A stretch of 64,000 nt of DNA. It comes from Rhabdothermincola salaria. Lineage in GTDB: Bacteria; Actinomycetota; Acidimicrobiia; Acidimicrobiales; Acidimicrobilacustridaceae. The stretch is taken from positions 1,506,168-1,570,167 of the forward strand of contig NZ_JAJQXW010000001.1 of assembly GCF_021246445.1 (NCBI RefSeq), given 5' to 3'. This document shows positions 63,255 to 64,000 of this stretch, piece after piece. The notes below the pieces were generated by a model. The model did no database searches and was not told where the DNA came from. It saw only the letters and a program-made list of their open reading frames with translations. A program made the position numbers and the translations under genes. The first letter of the stretch is position 1. The number at the start of each line of letters is the position of its first letter.

Positions 63255-64000
63255 ATGTACGACCTCAAGATCACCGGCGGCACCATCGTCGACGGCACCG
63301 GCGCCGACCGCTTCGTGGGCGACATCGGCGTCAAGGACGGACGCATCGTCGCCGTCACGCGCGGCGGAGGTCTCGAGGGCGACGCCGCCGAGACCATCGA
63401 CGCCACCGGCAAGGTCGTGGCCCCCGGGTTCGTCGACATCCACACCCACTACGACGGCCAGGTCACCTGGGACGCCGTGCTCGAGCCCTCCAGCGCCCAC
63501 GGCGTCACCACGCTCGTCAGCGGCAACTGCGGCGTGGGGTTCGCCCCCGTCCATCCCGGCGGCGAGACCGAGCTCATCGAGCTCATGGAGGGTGTCGAGG
63601 ACATCCCCGGCACCGCCCTGCACGAGGGCATGACCTGGGGCTGGGAGAGCTTCCCCGGCTACCTCGACAAGCTCGAGAGCCGAGAGCTCGCCGTCGACTT
63701 CGGGGTGCAGATCGCCCACGGCACGGTGCGCACCTACGTCATGGGCGACCGTGGCGCCCGCAACGAGCCGGCGTCGCCCGAGGACATCGACCTCATGGGC
63801 AAGTACGTCACCGAGGCCGTCGAGGCCGGGGCGCTCGGCTTCTCCACCTCCCGCACGCTCGGCCACCGCGCCATGAACGGCGAACCCGTGCCCGGCACCT
63901 TCGCCGCCGAGGACGAGCTGTTCGGCCTCGGTCGAGCGATGGCGAAGGGAGGCCGCTCCGTGTTCGAGCTGGCCCCCATGGGTGCCGCCGGTGAGGACAT
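63255..64000 (+). CDS. N-acyl-D-amino-acid deacylase family amidohydrolase, truncated by window edge
   Basis: This is the N-terminal 248 residues of an amidohydrolase that runs off the right edge. It has MYDLKITGGTIVDGTGADRF, the intact metal motif VAPGFVDIHTHYDGQ (about 62), GVTTLVSGNCGVGFAPV with the bridging Cys typical of D-aminoacylases, and GALGFSTSRTLGH. It hydrolyses N-acyl-D-amino acids or related cyclic amides with zinc. No signal peptide is seen, unlike its relative at 44545. GAGGGGGA precedes the ATG. Confidence 0.85.
   Translation, partial: MYDLKITGGTIVDGTGADRFVGDIGVKDGRIVAVTRGGGLEGDAAETIDATGKVVAPGFVDIHTHYDGQVTWDAVLEPSSAHGVTTLVSGNCGVGFAPVHPGGETELIELMEGVEDIPGTALHEGMTWGWESFPGYLDKLESRELAVDFGVQIAHGTVRTYVMGDRGARNEPASPEDIDLMGKYVTEAVEAGALGFSTSRTLGHRAMNGEPVPGTFAAEDELFGLGRAMAKGGRSVFELAPMGAAGED

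Overview
The window is about 72% G+C by eye, has densely packed genes, and shows 4-bp start/stop overlaps (ATGA or GTGA) throughout. It carries coenzyme F420 synthesis (fbiD divergent from gpsA, as in mycobacteria), a CYP125-type P450, and a cluster matching the mycobacterial igr steroid side-chain genes. This points to a soil or aquatic actinobacterium. A non-mycobacterial lineage such as Acidimicrobiia is my inference, not something the sequence proves. Many genes start 5-7 bases after a (T/C)AnnnT hexamer with no Shine-Dalgarno sequence, which suggests leaderless transcripts are common.

Layout. (1) 1-8211, minus strand: a nine-gene, almost fully overlapping operon. It runs from a GntR-family regulator through a BMP-type ABC importer (ATPase, two permeases, lipoprotein) to an alpha/beta hydrolase, a biuret-hydrolase paralogue lacking its whole catalytic triad, an intact biuret hydrolase and the start of an allophanate hydrolase. 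The likely job is uptake and hydrolysis of a biuret- or ureide-like nitrogen source. (2) 8348-17033: nested palindromes, a class III cyclase coupled to a six-hairpin-glycosidase-like protein, gpsA, fbiD, a PIG-L deacetylase, and a membrane-domain/BAAT-type thioesterase fusion. (3) 17119-22292: DUF429, PIN-PhoH, a DEDDh exonuclease, an unknown protein and a half-length FGGY kinase relative. (4) 22465-28404: a carbohydrate-type ABC importer with two tandem binding proteins.

(5) 28412-39026: a hotdog thioesterase, an AidB-like dehydrogenase, then divergent steroid genes. A MaoC-type hydratase pair lies on the minus strand. On the plus strand an overlapping series runs chsE2, chsH2, chsE1, chsH1, ltp2, fadD17-like and a TetR regulator. 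Together the plus-strand enzymes would activate, desaturate, hydrate and retro-aldol-cleave the last three-carbon steroid side chain. The CYP125-like P450 at 57585, divergent from a TetR gene across a perfect 12-bp-arm operator, would start side-chain oxidation. (6) 39145-42195: an ECF sigma factor and a membrane-anchored proline-rich partner share a promoter-like pattern. They are flanked by two paralogous single-pass proteins, each preceded by the same structured leader RNA with a GNRA-capped helix, resembling a c-di-GMP-I (GEMM) riboswitch.

(7) 42197-64000: a TIM44-like/SPFH zinc-ribbon pair, a Tat-lipoprotein D-aminoacylase relative lacking HxH, a double-HTH TetR protein, an amidase, a threonine-aldolase-like enzyme, a CoA-transferase, an aquaporin, a TesB thioesterase, a small cyclase and tRNA-Glu(CUC). 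These are followed by a Ca2+/Na+ antiporter, a lipoprotein, the TetR/P450 pair, a Baeyer-Villiger monooxygenase, a GH20-like enzyme, a cupin lipoprotein and a truncated N-acyl-D-amino-acid deacylase. I saw no insertion sequence, prophage, CRISPR array or rRNA.
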